This document shows positions 61,879-64,000 of a stretch of DNA of 64,000 nt, piece after piece (position 1 is the first letter of the stretch; every line of letters starts with the position of its first letter). Under the pieces are notes generated by a model that made no database searches, was not told the origin of the DNA, and saw nothing but the letters and a program-made list of their open reading frames with translations. The translations under genes and the position numbers were made by a program. Origin of the DNA: an uncultured Lacinutrix sp. (lineage in GTDB: Bacteria; Bacteroidota; Bacteroidia; Flavobacteriales; Flavobacteriaceae); NCBI GenBank assembly GCA_937129145.1, contig CAKZMU010000030.1:62001-126000 (forward strand), read 5' to 3'.

Positions 61879-62760
61879 ATGCACAAAGCAGGTTTTGTAA
61901 ATATCATAGGAAATCCCAATGTTGGAAAATCCACCTTAATGAATGCTTTTGTTGGTGAAAAATTGTCGATTATCACTTCAAAAGCGCAAACAACGAGACA
62001 TCGTATTTTGGGAATTGTAAATGGTGATGATTTTCAAATGGTGTTATCTGACACACCTGGAATTATAAAACCTGCGTATGAATTACAAGAGTCCATGATG
62101 GGTTTTGTAAAGTCTGCTTTCGAGGATGCCGATGTGCTTATTTATATGGTTGAGATAGGTGAGAAAGAATTGAAAGATGAAGCATTTTTTAATAAAATTA
62201 CTAGTTCTAAAATTCCTGTGTTGCTATTGCTAAATAAAATAGACAACTCCAACCAAGAGCAATTAGAAGAGCAAGCGGCGTTATGGCAAAGTAAAGTGCC
62301 TAATGCTGAATTTTTTCCAATTTCTGCTTTAAAAGGTTTTAACGTTAAGGAAGTATTTAATAGAATTATTGAGCTATTACCAGAATCGCCACCATTTTAT
62401 CCAAAAGACCAATTAACCGATAAGCCTGAACGTTTTTTCGTGAATGAAAAAATTAGGGAAAAAATTTTAATGCATTACAAAAAAGAGATTCCTTATGCGG
62501 TTGAGGTTGATACCGAAGAGTTTTTTGAAGAAGAAAACATTATTAGAATGCGTTCGGTAATTATGGTGGAACGAGAGACGCAAAAAGGTATTCTTATAGG
62601 TCATAAAGGCTCAGCTTTAAAGCGCGTAGGTGTTGAGGCTAGAAAAGATTTAGAGAAATTTTTTGATAAAAAAGTACACCTAGAACTATATGTAAAGGTG
62701 AACAAAAACTGGCGAAGTAACCAAAACCAGTTAAAGCGTTTTGGGTATAACCAGAAGTAA
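61879..62760 (+). CDS. era: GTPase Era
   Basis: 293 residues. GTPase domain: G1 GNPNVGKST (about 12-20), G3 DTPG, G4 NKID. C-terminal KH domain: RSVIMVERETQKGILIGHKGSALKRVGVEARKDLEKFF with the GxxG loop (GHKG). Era binds 16S rRNA near its 3' end and helps assembly of the 30S subunit, with links to cell cycle and energy status. Length and motifs are normal. A single gene with its own short-leader promoter, followed by the DUF3179 gene at 62 bp. Confidence 0.97.
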   Translation: MHKAGFVNIIGNPNVGKSTLMNAFVGEKLSIITSKAQTTRHRILGIVNGDDFQMVLSDTPGIIKPAYELQESMMGFVKSAFEDADVLIYMVEIGEKELKDEAFFNKITSSKIPVLLLLNKIDNSNQEQLEEQAALWQSKVPNAEFFPISALKGFNVKEVFNRIIELLPESPPFYPKDQLTDKPERFFVNEKIREKILMHYKKEIPYAVEVDTEEFFEEENIIRMRSVIMVERETQKGILIGHKGSALKRVGVEARKDLEKFFDKKVHLELYVKVNKNWRSNQNQLKRFGYNQK

Positions 62761-62822
62761 ATAATACTTGTTTCATGTAAGCTTACTATCTTTACTACGA
62801 CTCCATACCAAAAGGTATAATT

Positions 62823-63809
62823 ATGCATAAACTAACCATACTTCTTATTGCAATAGTACTTGTTGGATGTTCTAAAAACAATCCTGATACTGAGCAAGTA
62901 GTTAAAGAAAACGATTGGTTGGTTAATAAAAATGACCTTTCAGGGTCGTTCGCCATGTATCCTTTAGGTGATAATCCTGAATATACAACCGTTTCAAATA
63001 CCGATTTACCAGATAATGAGCGTGTAGGAGTTATGAGTTTTGGTGATGAAATAAGGGTGTATCCTTATCCATATACCTTTGCTACCGAAATTATTAATGA
63101 CGAGTATCAATCTCAAAAATACGCTTTCACCTATTGTCCAATAACAAAAAGCGCATTGGCCTATACAAGAACTAAAACGCTTCGTGCTTCAGGTTATTTA
63201 TATAAAAACAATATGGTGCCTTGGGATGAAGACACTGAAACACTTTGGTCGCAAATGCTTATTAGAGGTATTAAAGGATTGAATGGAAATCAACGATTAA
63301 ATACGCTAGCAGTTGTTGAAACTAGATGGAAAACAATAAAGAATTATTTTCCCAACGCCAAAGTATTGAAAACGATTGTACCTTCTAGTGGACGCGTAAA
63401 TACGTCTTCTAAAAAGAACAGTAATAACTTGAGAAGTAATAGTAATGTGCCAGAAGATAGAGACTATGTGTATGGTATTTTAGATGAAGAAGATAATGTA
63501 ACTATCTATCAATACGGAGATTTTGAAAACCAAAATAGATACGACATTACGCTAAGGCAATACAGTTACATAGTGTATGGAAACGACACGCATAACATTA
63601 TAAGCGCTTTTGAAGTAGATGATTTTAATAATTATCAAACACTCGACGAAAGCGAGTTTCCTTATGTATTACAAGACTTAAATGGCGTAAAATATAATGT
63701 GCTTGGTATGGGAACTAATGGTGAAACACTCCGCAAGCCAAAACATGCTTATGTCGCTGCATGGTGGGCTTTTGATGATTTTTTCACAAACTTTACGTTT
63801 CAAGAATAA
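62823..63809 (+). CDS. DUF3179 family lipoprotein
   Basis: 328 residues with lipoprotein signal MHKLTILLIAIVLVGC. DUF3179 features are the AFTYCPITKSALAYTR block near residues 100-115 (Cys-Pro-x-Thr, resembling CPLTG of relatives), RASGYLYKNNMVPWDEDTETLWSQM after it, and VVETRWKTIKNYFPNAKVL. The function of the family is not known. Upstream, a small ATACC/GGTAT dyad lies 4 bases before the ATG. It converges with the partial gene at the right edge with only one base between stops. Confidence 0.8.
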   Translation: MHKLTILLIAIVLVGCSKNNPDTEQVVKENDWLVNKNDLSGSFAMYPLGDNPEYTTVSNTDLPDNERVGVMSFGDEIRVYPYPYTFATEIINDEYQSQKYAFTYCPITKSALAYTRTKTLRASGYLYKNNMVPWDEDTETLWSQMLIRGIKGLNGNQRLNTLAVVETRWKTIKNYFPNAKVLKTIVPSSGRVNTSSKKNSNNLRSNSNVPEDRDYVYGILDEEDNVTIYQYGDFENQNRYDITLRQYSYIVYGNDTHNIISAFEVDDFNNYQTLDESEFPYVLQDLNGVKYNVLGMGTNGETLRKPKHAYVAAWWAFDDFFTNFTFQE

Positions 63810-63810
63810 A

Positions 63811-64000
63811 CTAGTTACTGTAAAGTAATTGGTTCATAAAATTATGGAGCAGTAACATTTGGTCTTTTCCAGTAGCCTTTCCTAAGCGACCACCAAAATA
63901 AAGCGCAAACCAAAGTACAATCATTAAAACAGCAACGAATAACTGAATGGCAAAATCGGTTTTTAAAGTCCAATTAGTATAGGTCCAAATGCCAAAACCT
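63811..64000 (-). CDS. Unrecognised membrane protein, C-terminal end (partial)
   Basis: Minus-strand frame entering from the right edge and ending TAG at 63811-63813 (62 residues seen). The visible part contains one transmembrane helix (AIQLFVAVLMIVLWFALYF), then a short polar tail GGRLGKATGKDQMLLLHNFMNQLLYSN. I do not recognise the family. Codon use matches the neighbours and the open frame extends across the whole available length, so a real gene is likely. Confidence 0.6.
   Translation of the reverse strand, partial: GFGIWTYTNWTLKTDFAIQLFVAVLMIVLWFALYFGGRLGKATGKDQMLLLHNFMNQLLYSN

Overview
The window is low-GC chromosomal DNA of a gliding-type marine or soil Flavobacteriaceae member (Bacteroidota). 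The evidence is a complete gldKLMN locus behind the 3' end of topA, promoters of the TTG-N19-TAnnTTTG type, a fused NagB/PIG-L protein, DUF983, DUF6090 and DUF4955 family proteins, and MacB-like permeases of about 800 residues. The genus cannot be named from the sequence alone.

Layout. 0-6.2 kb: topA end, a degenerate arginase-fold protein, then the gliding motility / type IX secretion core gldK-gldL-gldM-gldN. 6.3-10.8 kb: FAD oxidoreductase, DUF983 protein, ABC-F ATPase, leucine-rich-repeat protein. 10.9-21.3 kb: initiator tRNA followed by a visibly decaying accessory region. It holds partial copies of the tRNA 3' end, a frameshifted TlpA-like lipoprotein gene, and an amino-sugar cluster (NahK-like kinase, sodium/solute symporter, Gfo/Idh/MocA oxidoreductase, NagB). 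In that cluster nagB carries an in-frame TGA and the DUF4955 gene is cut short. The region also holds a relic of the 3' end of formate dehydrogenase fdhA, and a ~58-bp direct repeat flanks the sugar cluster.

21.3-48.4 kb is the most striking part. An NtrC-type response regulator and its histidine kinase are transcribed away from a very large exporter locus. The locus has a HlyD/MacA-like adaptor, an ABC ATPase, seven successive MacB/FtsX-type permeases, a DUF2807 protein, a second ABC ATPase and a TolC-like outer membrane protein, followed by a membrane-anchored AraC regulator and a DUF2807 lipoprotein. The same regulatory module (paired GTGTCCGATT half-sites plus a 29-bp identical sigma54-like promoter) stands before the adaptor and again before permease 6. 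The regulator therefore probably drives two units: one with the adaptor, ATPase 1 and permeases 1-5, the other with permeases 6-7, DUF2807, ATPase 2 and TolC. The adaptor and the TolC channel would come from different units of one regulon. The substrate is unknown; membrane stress or antimicrobial export is an inference.

48.4-53.6 kb: an fdhD-fdhB-fdhA operon for an NAD-linked, cysteine-type formate dehydrogenase. 53.7-64 kb: endonuclease/exonuclease/phosphatase family protein, PBP4-type D,D-carboxypeptidase, sulfatase, two YtcJ-like amidohydrolases, a DUF6090 protein, era, a DUF3179 lipoprotein and the end of an unrecognised membrane protein.
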